From NCBI RefSeq assembly GCF_031844685.1, contig NZ_CP134605.1, forward strand, positions 124,001 through 188,000: DNA of 64,000 nt. Direction: 5' to 3'. This document shows positions 9,166 through 17,635 of the stretch, piece after piece (the stretch's first letter is position 1; each line of letters starts with the position of its first letter). Made by a program: the position numbers and the translations under genes. A model generated the notes under the pieces. The model saw only the letters and a program-made list of their open reading frames with translations, was not told where the DNA came from and ran no database searches. The stretch is from Streptomyces sp. ITFR-21. Its GTDB lineage: Bacteria; Actinomycetota; Actinomycetes; Streptomycetales; Streptomycetaceae.

Positions 9166-9721
9166 CCACCGGTGCGTACTTGTAGCCGACGCGGCGCACC
9201 GTCACGATGCTGCCCCGGTGGGCGGCACCGAGCTTGCGCCGCAGCCGGGCGACGTGCACGTCCACGGTGCGGCCGTCGCCGACATGGCCGTAGCCCCACA
9301 CCGTGGTGACCAGCTGGTCCCGGGAGTGCACCCGGTGCGGGTGGGCGACCAGGTGGGCGAGCAGCTCGAACTCCAGGTAGGTGAGGTCGAGCTGGCGGCC
9401 GTCCACGACGGCGGTACGGCGGTCGCTGTCGATCCTGACCGGGGTGTCCACCGCTTCCTCCACGGGCTGCTGCGGTACGCCGGCACCGTCCGGGCCCGGT
9501 TCGGCCGGGACCAGCACCAGATAGCCGACCATCGGGGCGCCGCCGGCCACCGCGGGCAGCACATGGCCCGGGGCCGGCATCCAGGTGGCGCCGGGGGGCA
9601 GGAAGTCGGGCGCCGGAGGCGCCTCGTCGGGACGGACCGCGCGCAGCCGCTGCCGGCCGGCCGGGGCCGGGACAGCGGTGGCGGCAGCGGTGAGGGACTG
9701 GAACGGGGAGACGTTCGACAT
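9149..9721 (-). CDS. Winged-helix (OmpR/PhoB-type) DNA-binding protein without receiver domain
   Basis: 190 residues. The C-terminal ~95 residues are a full OmpR/PhoB effector domain: DRRTAVVDGRQLDLTYLEFE, LLAHLVAHPHRVHSRDQLV, VWGYGHVGDGRTVDVHVARL, RRKLG and VRRVGYKYAP. The first ~95 residues are Pro/Ala-rich with a short conserved patch (PMVGYLVLVP) but no receiver Asp/Lys pattern, so control cannot be by ordinary phosphotransfer. Streptomyces genomes carry conserved receiverless proteins of this type. ATG 9721. Its 3' end overlaps the convergent universal stress gene by 17 nt. Confidence 0.8.
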   Translation of the reverse strand: MSNVSPFQSLTAAATAVPAPAGRQRLRAVRPDEAPPAPDFLPPGATWMPAPGHVLPAVAGGAPMVGYLVLVPAEPGPDGAGVPQQPVEEAVDTPVRIDSDRRTAVVDGRQLDLTYLEFELLAHLVAHPHRVHSRDQLVTTVWGYGHVGDGRTVDVHVARLRRKLGAAHRGSIVTVRRVGYKYAPVVTARP

Positions 9722-10171
9722 GGGTTCGGCTCTTTCGCGCGAAGGGTCATGGGTGACTTATTGCGCGGGACCGGGATGCTGACGTACGGCGGCTTCGGCC
9801 GCAGGGCAGGTCAGCGTATGACGCGGGTCCGCGCGGGGATCGCGCGGCAACACCAGCGGTCGAAGTGGTGCTCCTGCCGGGACGGCCAGAAGGGCTCCAG
9901 GTCGTGTCGACCTGTCCCGGTGTCGGTCATGCTGGCCATGTTCCTATTGAACCAGACCGTGGGCGTGCGGCGTTAGGCAAAAGAACGCAGCGAGACGTGT
10001 GCGACGTCACTCGAACAGCCGCCACCGCGGGACACTGCGGCGGCGGCGGCCGTTGCGCGGGGCTTTGCGGGCTTTCACCCCGGTGCGTCCCCGCGGGCCC
10101 GGCGGTCACCCGCCGCGCGGGGCGGTCCGCAGCCGGGTCTAGGGTGGTCGAGCGGACCAGAAGGAGCTCCC
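9722..10171. other. 450-bp intergenic interval
   Basis: Lies upstream of both the minus-strand winged-helix gene and the plus-strand 47-aa membrane peptide, so it should hold both promoters. It is less GC-rich than its surroundings around 9930-10010. I see no convincing open frame with a ribosome site and no strong palindrome. Confidence 0.4.
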
Positions 10172-10315
10172 ATGCCGATCCACCACCTGCTGAACATCGC
10201 GGTGAACGAGTCCCCCGGCCCCGGCCCGGTGATGCGCAGCATCATCGTGGTCGCGGTGGTCGGCGGCGTCCTGCTGGCGTGGTTCGTGCTGCGCGGCTAC
10301 CGCGACAACGACTGA
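10172..10315 (+). CDS. Small single-pass membrane protein (47 aa)
   Basis: A 47-residue frame from ATG 10172 to TGA 10313-10315. AGAAGGAG lies at the right distance upstream. The sequence begins MPIHHLLNIAVNE, has a Pro/Gly turn, then one strong transmembrane helix (residues ~22-40, SIIVVAVVGGVLLAWFVL) and a short charged end, RGYRDND, probably cytoplasmic by the positive-inside rule. The ribosome site, helix and clean stop make it a credible gene. It stands between two minus-strand genes and is not in an obvious operon. Function unknown. Confidence 0.65.
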   Translation: MPIHHLLNIAVNESPGPGPVMRSIIVVAVVGGVLLAWFVLRGYRDND

Positions 10316-10551
10316 ACCGCCCGGTTCATCTCCCCTCTTTCCCGTCTTCCCCGCCGCGCCTGCACCCGCGGGGATCCGGGCGACGGGACCCGGGGTCCGT
10401 CACCCGGATCCGCGTGGACGGCGGGGCGGGGTCCGGTGCGTTGCGACCGCACGGCGGAGGAGGGGGCGGCGTGGTGCGCCGCCGGCCGGCGGGAACGCGG
10501 CGGATCCGCGGGCCGGGGCCCGCGACGCCGCGGAGATCCGCCCGGCAGGGC

Positions 10552-11168
10552 CTAAGGGCACTTCTCGCCGAACCTGACGGCGGTGAACCGCACCGGCTGC
10601 CCGTGCAGCGGGGTGCCGGGGGCCGGCGCCTGGGTGCAGACCCGCCAGTTGGACGCGAGCAGGATGACGCGGTGGCCCGCCGCGTCGGACGAGCTGACGG
10701 ACGTGTCCGAGGGCAGGCTGCGGGTGGCGGTGTTGAGCGCCCTGCCCCTGAAGTCGGGCATCAGCCTGCCCGCCTTGGCCGGCGGCGCCTGGTCGGCGGC
10801 GCCTGGTCGGCGGCGGGGCAGGTCTCGTCGAGCTTGACCGTGCCGAAGTCGAGCTTGGTGTCGGTGGACGCCCGGGTGCCGGCGGCGGGCTTCTGCGAGC
10901 AGACCTTCCAGTCCTGGTCGATGATCTGGTGACGGGCCCGGCCGGCGGAGTCGTGGCTGGTGAGCCGGCGGAAGCCGGCCGACTCGGCAACGTCCTGGGC
11001 GCTCTGCAGGCCCTTCCCGACGAGATCGGGCACCGGTTTGACGACGGCGTGTCCGGCGCCCCCCGAACCGGTGGTGTCCGGGTCGCAGGCGGTGAGGATG
11101 GCCGCGGCGGCGAGCAGGACGACGGCGGTGGCGGCGCGGGTGCGGATGGCGCGGGTGCGGGTACGCAT
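10552..11168 (-). pseudogene. PASTA-repeat lipoprotein, frameshifted by a 14-bp tandem duplication
   Basis: From ATG 11168 (GGGGAGG just upstream) the protein has a lipoprotein signal peptide ending ILTAC (lipobox), then a PASTA-like module: VKPVPDLVGKGLQSAQDVAE, AGF, ending KVCSQKPAAGT. As written it runs into an Arg-rich end and stops at 10761 (135 aa). In another frame a second similar module continues (LMPDFRGRALNTATRSLP, ending WRVCTQAPAPGTPL) to a TAG at 10552. The frame changes exactly at two adjacent 14-bp copies at 10784-10811; removing one copy restores an uninterrupted two-module protein of about 200 residues. PASTA modules bind muropeptides or beta-lactams in other proteins. Either the lesion is real or a copy was added in assembly. 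Confidence 0.75.
10784..10811. repeat. Two tandem 14-bp copies inside the PASTA lipoprotein
   Basis: GGCGCCTGGTCGGC occurs twice back to back (10784-10797 and 10798-10811), with identity extending a few bases each side. Because 14 is not a multiple of three, the duplication shifts the frame of the minus-strand lipoprotein. It looks like a replication-slippage product. Confidence 0.9.
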
Positions 11169-11474
11169 GCGGTCCTCCCCTTGCTTCGGGCTTCGGGTCC
11201 GGTGGTTCGAGCCTGACAGCCCGGAGGGCCGAGGGGGGCCGGTGTGCCGGGTTCGTTACGGAGTGCGGGGCCCCGCGCGACGCGGTGCGCGAACCGCCGT
11301 GCCCGGCGGGGCGCCGTCCCAGGCCCCGCTTCCGGAGCTTCGCTTCCAGGGCCCCGCGCCTGCGGCGCCGGCCGGTTCCGCGGCCCGGCCCGCTCCGGGT
11401 CCCCGCGATCCGCCCGGTCCGCCCCCTGTCCGGTCCGCTCGGGTCCCGCCCCCGCCCCGGGACCTGAGCGGGGG
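11169..11474. other. 306-bp intergenic interval
   Basis: Lies between the start of the PASTA lipoprotein and the stop of the acyl-CoA dehydrogenase, both on the minus strand. Very GC-rich with clustered CCGG words; it should hold the lipoprotein promoter and the dehydrogenase terminator, but no individual element stands out. No credible CDS. Confidence 0.35.
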
Positions 11475-12713
11475 TCAGCGGATGGGCAGCCCGGACAGGG
11501 CGCGGGCGATGACCAGCCGCTGGATCTCGCTGGTGCCCTCGAAGATGGTGTAGATGGCACTGTCGCGGTGCATGCGCTCGACCGGGTAGTCGCGGGTGTA
11601 GCCGTTGCCGCCGAGGATCTGGATCGCCTGGGCGGTGACCGTCTTGGCGGTCTCGCTGGCGAAGAGCTTGGACATCGAGCCCTCGGCGGAGGTGAAGGGC
11701 CGGCCGGCGGTCGCCATCCAGGAGGCGCGCCACACCAGCAGCCGGGCGGCGTCGATCCGGGTGCGCATGTCGGCGAGCTGGAAGGCGATGCCCTGGTTGT
11801 CGATGACGGGGCGGCCGAACTGCTCGCGGCCGACCGCGTATTCGAGGGCGTACTCGTAGGCGGCCCGCGCGGTGCCCACGGCCATGGCGCCGACGGCCGG
11901 CCGGGACGCCTCGAAGGTGGCCATGGCCGCGTTCCTCACCCGTCCCGCGGACTCGCCGCCGCCCGTCGCGGCCCGCTCGCGGGCCCGGGCCAGTCGCTCG
12001 TCGAGCTTGTCCTTGCCGCCGAGCAGGCACGAGCCGGGGACACGGACGTCCTCCAGCACCACCTCGGCGGTGTGCGAGGCGCGGATGCCGTGCTTCTTGA
12101 ACTTCTGCCCCTGGGACAGGCCCGGGGTGCCCGGGGGCACGATGAAGGAGGCGTGGCCCTTGGAGCCGAGCTCGGGGTCCACCACGGCGACCACCACGTG
12201 GACGTTGGCGATGCCGCCGTTGGTGGCCCAGGTCTTGGTGCCGTTGAGCACCCACTCGCCGGCGGCCTCGTCGTACACCGCCCGGGTGCGCATCGCGGCC
12301 ACGTCGGAGCCGGCGTCCGGTTCCGAGGAGCAGAAGGCGGCCACCTTCACGTCGTGCGCGTCACCGTACATCTGCGGCACCCAGGTGCCGATCTGCTCCT
12401 CGGTGCCGTTGGCGAGCACGCCGACGGCCGCCAGCCCGGTGCCGACGATGGACAGCGCTATCCCGGCGTCGCCCCAGAACAGCTCCTCCATGGTCATCGG
12501 GATGCCGAGGCCGGTGGGGTCGAAGAACTGCTGGGCGTAGAAGTCCAGGGAGTACAGGCCTATCGCGGCCGCCTCCTGGATGATGGGCCACGGCGTCTCC
12601 TCGCGCTCGTCCCACTCGGCGGCGGCCGGGCGCATCACGTCGGCGGCGAAGCCGTGGATCCACGCGCGCACGGACTGCTGGTCGTCGTTGAGTTCGAGCG
12701 TGAAGTCGCCCAT
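11475..12713 (-). CDS. Acyl-CoA dehydrogenase
   Basis: 412 residues. Family motifs in order: N-terminal helical domain ([20 protein letters not shown]), the FAD-contact region [36 protein letters not shown], the middle beta domain and the C-terminal helices with [40 protein letters not shown] and [15 protein letters not shown]. The catalytic Glu of most acyl-CoA dehydrogenases corresponds to the EGTSE region. It oxidises acyl-CoA thioesters at the alpha-beta position using FAD; chain length is not predictable. ATG 12713 has GGAGGGG upstream; an in-frame GTG four codons earlier overlaps that site. Divergent from a TetR regulator with palindromes between, suggesting direct control. Confidence 0.93.
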   Translation of the reverse strand: MGDFTLELNDDQQSVRAWIHGFAADVMRPAAAEWDEREETPWPIIQEAAAIGLYSLDFYAQQFFDPTGLGIPMTMEELFWGDAGIALSIVGTGLAAVGVLANGTEEQIGTWVPQMYGDAHDVKVAAFCSSEPDAGSDVAAMRTRAVYDEAAGEWVLNGTKTWATNGGIANVHVVVAVVDPELGSKGHASFIVPPGTPGLSQGQKFKKHGIRASHTAEVVLEDVRVPGSCLLGGKDKLDERLARARERAATGGGESAGRVRNAAMATFEASRPAVGAMAVGTARAAYEYALEYAVGREQFGRPVIDNQGIAFQLADMRTRIDAARLLVWRASWMATAGRPFTSAEGSMSKLFASETAKTVTAQAIQILGGNGYTRDYPVERMHRDSAIYTIFEGTSEIQRLVIARALSGLPIR

Positions 12714-12730
12714 CGTCCCCTCCACGTGCC

Positions 12731-12769
12731 GGTTACTAGCGGTAACCGCAGTCTGTTACCCTCTGGTAA
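12731..12769. promoter_or_regulatory. Tandem palindromes (probable TetR operator)
   Basis: Two inverted repeats lie between the divergent dehydrogenase and TetR genes: GGTTAC-TAGCG-GTAACC at 12731-12747 and TTACC-CTCT-GGTAA at 12756-12769. Shared core TTAC/GTAA words, moderate AT content and this position are what is expected of an operator for the adjacent TetR-family repressor. A similar TTACC-N4-GGTA word lies upstream of the thioesterase gene near 59440. Confidence 0.65.
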
Positions 12770-12860
12770 GGAATGTCAACTCCGGTCCCGCGAGCCACCG
12801 CACGGGTCCGGAGTGTTACGTTGCGCAGACCACCGGCAATCGAACAACAGGGAGGCGAGG

Positions 12861-13508
12861 GTGGAGACCGGCCAGCGGCAGGACCAGCGCACGGCCACCG
12901 AGCGACGGCGCCAGGAGTTGCTCGAAGCCGCCGACCGCGTGGTGCTGCGGGACGGCCCGGAGGCGTCGATGAACGCCATCGCCGCGGAGGCGGGCATCAC
13001 CAAGCCCATCCTCTACCGGCACTTCGGCGACAAGAGCGGCCTGTACCGGGCGCTGGCCAAGCGCCACACCGACGCCCTGCTGGCCACCCTGCGCGCCGCC
13101 CTGGACTCCCCCGGTGACCGGCGGGACCGGGTCGAGGCCACCCTGCACGCCTACCTGTCCGCGATCGAGACCCGCCCGCAGGTCTACCGCTTCCTGATGC
13201 ACCCGGCCGAAACCCCCGCCGCCGACGGTGAGAAGGGCTTCGACGTCGGCCGCCACTCGGTCCCGCTGCTGCGCCGGATGGGCGAGGACCTGGCCGAGGT
13301 GATCGACGAGCGGCTCGACCTCGGCCCGGACAGCCGCATGGTGGCCAGGGCCTGGGGCCACGGCATCGTCGGCATGATGTACGCGGCCGGCGACTGGTGG
13401 CTGAGCGAGCGCCCGGTCTCCCGCGACCAGTTGGTGCGCAGCCTGGCGGACCTGCTGTGGGGGCGGCTGGCGGCGGCCGGCGACCGGGCCGGCAGCCCCG
13501 GCCTGTAA
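12861..13508 (+). CDS. TetR/AcrR family transcriptional regulator
   Basis: 215 residues from GTG 12861, which has GGAGG five bases upstream. Residues ~18-64 hold the TetR helix-turn-helix: RRQELLEAADRVVLRDGPEA, SMNAIAAEAGITKPILYRHF and GDKSGLYRALA. The rest is an all-helical ligand domain (GHGIVGMMYAAGDWWLSE). Divergently transcribed from the acyl-CoA dehydrogenase with paired palindromes in between, so an acyl-CoA-responsive repressor of fatty-acid breakdown is a reasonable inference, though the ligand cannot be read from the sequence. Confidence 0.9.
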   Translation: METGQRQDQRTATERRRQELLEAADRVVLRDGPEASMNAIAAEAGITKPILYRHFGDKSGLYRALAKRHTDALLATLRAALDSPGDRRDRVEATLHAYLSAIETRPQVYRFLMHPAETPAADGEKGFDVGRHSVPLLRRMGEDLAEVIDERLDLGPDSRMVARAWGHGIVGMMYAAGDWWLSERPVSRDQLVRSLADLLWGRLAAAGDRAGSPGL

Positions 13509-13587
13509 GGCGCCACGGGAACGGCCTGCGGGAACGGCCGCCGGGAGCCCGGCCGGTGGACCGGTGGGAGCCCCGCGGGAGCGCGGG

Positions 13588-14151
13588 TCAGCCGCCGGGG
13601 CCGGCCGGCAGGGCGCCGGTGCGGGCCGCCCGGCGGACCGCCCACCGCGCCCGCGCCCGGCGCGGCCCGCGCAGCCGGTCGGTGAAGACCGTCCCCTCCA
13701 GGTGGTCGCACTCGTGCTGCAGGCAGCGGGCGAAGAACCCGGTGCCGGCCACCGCCACCGGCCCGCCCCACATGTCGAAGCCCTCCACCACGGCCTCGTC
13801 GTGGCGGCGGGTGCCGCACTCGACGCCGGGCAGCGACAGGCAGCCCTCGGCGCCGGTGACCTCGACGCCGCCGGTCCGGACCGGCCGGGGGTTGACCAGG
13901 TGCCCGAGGTGGCGGCGGTCCTCGTCGTCGGGGCAGTCGTAGACGAAGACCCGCAGGGGCACCCCGATCTGGTTGGCGGCCAGCCCCACCCCGCCGGCCG
14001 CGTACATGGTGGCGAACATGTCCTCCACCAGCCGCGCGAGTCCGCCGTCGAAGGCGGTGACCTCGGCGCACGGCGTGTGCAGCCCGGGTTCGCCGAACAG
14101 CCGCAGCCGGTGGACGGTACCGGTGCTGCCGGGGATGGCGCCGTATCGCAT
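13588..14151 (-). CDS. def: Peptide deformylase
   Basis: 187 residues with all three deformylase motifs: GVGLAANQ (54-61), EGCLS (102-106, metal-binding Cys) and QHECDH (145-150, two metal-binding His and the catalytic Glu). It removes the formyl group from nascent N-terminal methionine. The C-terminus has an Arg/Ala-rich extension after RLRGPRRAR. ATG 14151. Streptomyces genomes usually carry several def paralogues; this one is not beside fmt, so it may be an accessory copy. It sits between the TetR gene and murT and is transcribed away from murT. Confidence 0.93.
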   Translation of the reverse strand: MRYGAIPGSTGTVHRLRLFGEPGLHTPCAEVTAFDGGLARLVEDMFATMYAAGGVGLAANQIGVPLRVFVYDCPDDEDRRHLGHLVNPRPVRTGGVEVTGAEGCLSLPGVECGTRRHDEAVVEGFDMWGGPVAVAGTGFFARCLQHECDHLEGTVFTDRLRGPRRARARWAVRRAARTGALPAGPGG

Positions 14152-14328
14152 GGCGGACAGCGTAGAGGTCCCGCGGCGGCGCGGTGCGGCCCGGGTGCGG
14201 GGAGTCGATAGGCTGGGCCGGAACCGGAAGTTGTCGGCCGCCGCAGCGGCGAGCAGGGTGGCGGACCGGCCGCCGCGAGCACAGCGGCGCGGCCGGAGCC
14301 GATCCGGAGTCGAGGAGGAGCAGGAACG

Positions 14329-15567
14329 ATGGCAGGCAACTCGGAGCCGCTCACGCCGCGGGCCAAGCTGGCCGTGACGGCGGGCAGGGCCGCGGCAGCG
14401 GTGTCGCGCGCGGCGGGCAAGGGCAGCGGGTCGGTGATCGGCGGCAAGGTCGCGCTGCGGTTCGACCCCGATCTGCTGGCCAGACTCGCCCGGCACCTGG
14501 ACGTGGTGCTGGTCTCGGCCACCAACGGCAAGACCACCACCACCCGGCTGCTCGCCGAGGCGCTGCGCGCCAACGGCCCGGTGGTCTCCAACGCGCTGGG
14601 CGCCAACATGCCGGCCGGCATCACCTCCGCGCTGGCCGGCGGTTCCGACGCCCGCTACGGCGTGATCGAGGTCGACGAGAAGTACCTGGCCGGCGTGGCC
14701 AGGGACGTCGCCCCCAAGGCGATCGCGCTGCTCAACCTGTCCCGCGACCAGCTGGACCGGGCGGCGGAGACCCGGATGCTCGCCGAGAAGTGGCGCGAGG
14801 GGCTGGCCGGCTCCGAGGCGATCATCATCGCCAACGCCGACGACCCGCTGATCACCTGGGCGGCCTCGTCCAGCCCCACCGTCGTGTGGGTGGCGGCCGG
14901 CCAGGAGTGGAAGGACGACGCCTGGTCGTGCCCGTCGTGCGGTGGCGTGCTCCAGCGCCCGTCCGAGAACTGGTTCTGCGCGGAGTGCGGCTTCCGCCGG
15001 CCGACCCCGACCTGGGCGCTGTCCGGCGACCACGTCATCGACCCGTACGGCGTGGCCTGGCCGATCCACCTCCAGCTGCCGGGCCGGGCCAACAAGTCCA
15101 ACGCGGCGGTGTCCGCGGCGGCCGCCGCCGCGTTCGGCGTGGACCCCAAGGTCGCGCTGGAGCGGATGTACAAGGTGCAGGCGGTCGCCGGCCGCTACGA
15201 CGTGGTGTCGTACCGGCAGCGCGAGATGCGGCTGCTGCTGGCGAAGAACCCGGCCGGCTGGCTGGAGACGTTCTCGCTGATCGACCGCCCGCCGACGCCG
15301 GTGATCCTGTCGGTGAACGCGCGCGGCGCGGACGGCACCGACACGTCCTGGCTGTGGGATGTGGACTACACCCGGCTGGCCGGGCACCCGATCCAGGTGA
15401 TCGGGGACCGCAAGATGGACCTGGCGGTGCGCCTGGAGGTGGCCGGGCTCCAGTTCCAGGTCTGCGCCGACCTGGACGAGGCGGTACGGTCCGCGCCGCC
15501 CGGCCGGATCGAGACGATCGCCAACTACACGGCCTTCCAGGACCTGCGCCGCCGGGTCGGGAACTGA
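14329..15567 (+). CDS. murT: Lipid II isoglutaminyl synthase, Mur-ligase-like subunit MurT
   Basis: 412 residues. Mur-ligase ATP site TNGKTTTT (65-72), the Mur middle domain with a four-cysteine zinc ribbon (CPSCGG followed by FCAECGF) that distinguishes MurT from ordinary Mur ligases, and a C-terminal domain with the MurT-type end (IETIANYTAFQDLRRRV). MurT activates the D-Glu carboxylate of lipid II with ATP; ammonia comes from GatD, encoded 28 nt downstream. Together they amidate D-Glu to D-isoglutamine. ATG 14329 has AGGAGGAG upstream. First gene of a two-gene operon. Confidence 0.95.
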   Translation: MAGNSEPLTPRAKLAVTAGRAAAAVSRAAGKGSGSVIGGKVALRFDPDLLARLARHLDVVLVSATNGKTTTTRLLAEALRANGPVVSNALGANMPAGITSALAGGSDARYGVIEVDEKYLAGVARDVAPKAIALLNLSRDQLDRAAETRMLAEKWREGLAGSEAIIIANADDPLITWAASSSPTVVWVAAGQEWKDDAWSCPSCGGVLQRPSENWFCAECGFRRPTPTWALSGDHVIDPYGVAWPIHLQLPGRANKSNAAVSAAAAAAFGVDPKVALERMYKVQAVAGRYDVVSYRQREMRLLLAKNPAGWLETFSLIDRPPTPVILSVNARGADGTDTSWLWDVDYTRLAGHPIQVIGDRKMDLAVRLEVAGLQFQVCADLDEAVRSAPPGRIETIANYTAFQDLRRRVGN

Positions 15568-15595
15568 CCCGCCGAGCTCCCGAGGAGAAGCACCT

Positions 15596-16324
15596 ATGAG
15601 TGAGTCCAGCCTGCGCGTGGTGTGGGTCTACCCCGACCTGCTGAGCACCTACGGCGACCAGGGCAACGCGCTGGTGGTGGAGCGGCGGGCGCTGCAGCGC
15701 CGGGTACCGGTCACCCGGGTCGACGTCCGCTCCGACCAGCCGATCCCGACCTCCGGGGACATCTACCTGATCGGCGGCGGCGAGGACCGCCCGCAGCGGC
15801 TGGCGGCCGAGCGGCTGCGCCGCGACGGCGGGCTGAGCCGGGCGGTCGCCAACGGCGCGATCGTCTTCTCGGTCTGTGCCGGCTACCAGATCCTGGGCCA
15901 TGAGTTCATCAACGACCTCGGCCGCCCGGAGCCGGGTCTCGGACTGCTGGACGTGGTGAGCACCCGCGGCGAGGGCGAGCGGTGCGTCGGCGACGTGCTG
16001 GCCGATATCGACCCCCGGCTGAACCTGCCGCAGCTGACCGGTTTCGAGAACCACCAGGGCGTCACCCACCTCGGTCCGACCGCCCGCCCGTTCGCCCGGC
16101 TGCGGGTCGGCAAGGGCAACGGCACCGGCGACGGCACCGAGGGCGCCTTCAACGACACCGTCTTCGGCACGTACATGCACGGGCCGGTGATGGCCAGGAA
16201 TCCGCAGATCGCGGACCTGCTGATCAAGCTCGCACTCGATGTCAACGCGCTGCCGCCGGTCGACGACCAGTGGTACGAGGCGCTGCGCAGCGAGCGGATC
16301 GCGGCGGCGGTCCAGCCGGCCTGA
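15596..16324 (+). CDS. gatD: Lipid II isoglutaminyl synthase, glutaminase subunit GatD
   Basis: 242 residues, class I glutamine-amidotransferase-like. The catalytic Cys is C94 in VFSVCAGYQILGHE; the catalytic His lies in FGTYMHGPVMARNP; GENHQGVTHLG-type residues (FENHQGVTHLG) are characteristic of GatD. It hydrolyses glutamine and channels ammonia to MurT. SPARSE start context but ATG 15596 sits behind GAGGAGAAG, a good ribosome site, 28 nt after murT, so the pair is cotranscribed. Confidence 0.95.
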   Translation: MSESSLRVVWVYPDLLSTYGDQGNALVVERRALQRRVPVTRVDVRSDQPIPTSGDIYLIGGGEDRPQRLAAERLRRDGGLSRAVANGAIVFSVCAGYQILGHEFINDLGRPEPGLGLLDVVSTRGEGERCVGDVLADIDPRLNLPQLTGFENHQGVTHLGPTARPFARLRVGKGNGTGDGTEGAFNDTVFGTYMHGPVMARNPQIADLLIKLALDVNALPPVDDQWYEALRSERIAAAVQPA

Positions 16325-16517
16325 GCGGGTCCGGCGGGCGTCGCCCCGGCGGCGCCTTCGTCACGCTGCGCAACGGACCCCCGGCGTTCGGGTAGTCGTC
16401 AGGTGGCCGCAGTCCGGTCGGCGTGGAGGCATGACAGCGGGGATCGCTAAACTCGGTCCGATCCATCCGGACGACGGAGTCCGGCCGTCCCGGTCGAGTT
16501 TCGGGGAGTAGCGAGCG

Positions 16518-17543
16518 ATGCGTATTGGTGTGCTGACCAGCGGCGGCGACTGCCCCGGGCTGAACGCCGTCATCCGGTCCGTCGTGCACCGCGCCGTGGT
16601 GGACCACAGCGACGAGGTCATCGGCTTCCACGACGGGTGGAAGGGGCTGTTGGAAGCCGACTACCGCAAGCTCGACCTGGACGCGGTGAGCGGCATCCTG
16701 GCCCGTGGGGGCACCATACTCGGCTCCTCGCGGGTACAGCCGGCCCATCTGCGCGACGGCGTGGAGCGGGCCAGGGGCCATGTCCGGGACCTGGGCCTGG
16801 ACGCGATCATCCCGATCGGCGGCGAGGGCACCCTCAAGGCGGCGCGGCTGCTGTCGGACGCGGGCCTGCCGATCGTGGGCGTGCCCAAGACCATCGACAA
16901 CGACATCTCCTCCACCGATGTCACCTTCGGTTTCGACACCGCCGTCGGTGTGGCCACCGACGCGCTCGACCGGCTGAAGACCACCGCGGAGTCGCACCAG
17001 CGGGTGCTGATCGTGGAGGTCATGGGCCGGCACACCGGGTGGATCGCGCTGCACTCGGGTATGGCGGCCGGCGCGCACGCCATCCTGGTGCCCGAGCGGC
17101 CGTTCGACGTGGCGGAGCTGGCCAGGGTGGTCGGCGAGCGCTTCGAGGCCGGCAAGAAGTTCGCCATCGTGGTGGTCTCCGAGGGCGCCAAGCCGCGTCC
17201 TGGCACCATGGACTTCGCCTCCGGCACCACCGACGTCTACGGCCACGAGCGGTTCAGCGGCGTCGCCACCCAGCTGTCGGTGGAGCTGGAGGAGCGGCTC
17301 GGCAAGGAGGCCCGGCCGGTGATCCTCGGCCACGTGCAGCGCGGCGGCACGCCGACCGCGTACGACCGGGTGCTCGCCACCCGCTTCGGCTGGCACGCGG
17401 TGGAGGCGGTGCACGGCGGCCGGTTCGGCATGATGACGGCGCTGCGCGGCACCGACATCCACCTGGTACCGCTCGCCGAGGCCGTGGAGCACCTCAAGAC
17501 CGTGCCGGCCGAGCGCTACACCGAGGCCGGGTGCGTGCTCTGA
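16518..17543 (+). CDS. pfkA: 6-phosphofructokinase
   Basis: 341 residues. N-terminal LTSGGDCPGLNAVIR, phosphate loop IGGEGT (100-105), PKTIDNDI (123-130) with the catalytic Asp127, EVMGRHTGWIAL and LGHVQRGGTPTAYDR. Gly104 indicates ATP rather than pyrophosphate as donor, while Lys124 is the residue found in the mixed 'group III' clade typical of actinomycetes; Glu103 replaces the usual Asp. It phosphorylates fructose 6-phosphate in glycolysis. ATG 16518 follows GGGGAG. A strong terminator hairpin follows. The gene is monocistronic; Streptomyces often have several pfkA paralogues. Confidence 0.95.
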   Translation: MRIGVLTSGGDCPGLNAVIRSVVHRAVVDHSDEVIGFHDGWKGLLEADYRKLDLDAVSGILARGGTILGSSRVQPAHLRDGVERARGHVRDLGLDAIIPIGGEGTLKAARLLSDAGLPIVGVPKTIDNDISSTDVTFGFDTAVGVATDALDRLKTTAESHQRVLIVEVMGRHTGWIALHSGMAAGAHAILVPERPFDVAELARVVGERFEAGKKFAIVVVSEGAKPRPGTMDFASGTTDVYGHERFSGVATQLSVELEERLGKEARPVILGHVQRGGTPTAYDRVLATRFGWHAVEAVHGGRFGMMTALRGTDIHLVPLAEAVEHLKTVPAERYTEAGCVL

Positions 17544-17563
17544 CCGCCTCCCGGCGCGCTGGT

Positions 17564-17595
17564 CCGGCCCCGCCCGGGTCGCCGGGCGGGGCCGG
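17564..17595 (+). terminator. Terminator after pfkA
   Basis: Perfect 14-bp stem (CCGGCCCCGCCCGG at 17564-17577 pairing with 17582-17595) and a 4-nt loop GTCG, followed by TTCTAGTCT. It starts 20 nt after the pfkA stop and ends 40 nt before the next start, separating the two genes. Confidence 0.85.
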
Positions 17596-17635
17596 TTCTA
17601 GTCTGGTGCGGGCACCACGGTCGAAGGAGTGACGG

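Noticed and set aside
11244..12860. Long plus-strand extension upstream of the TetR gene
   Set aside because: Antisense to the acyl-CoA dehydrogenase with no ribosome site; the TetR protein starts at GTG 12861.
16518..17543. Pyrophosphate-dependent phosphofructokinase
   Set aside because: The loop reads GGEGT with Gly104, not the GGDD type of pyrophosphate enzymes.
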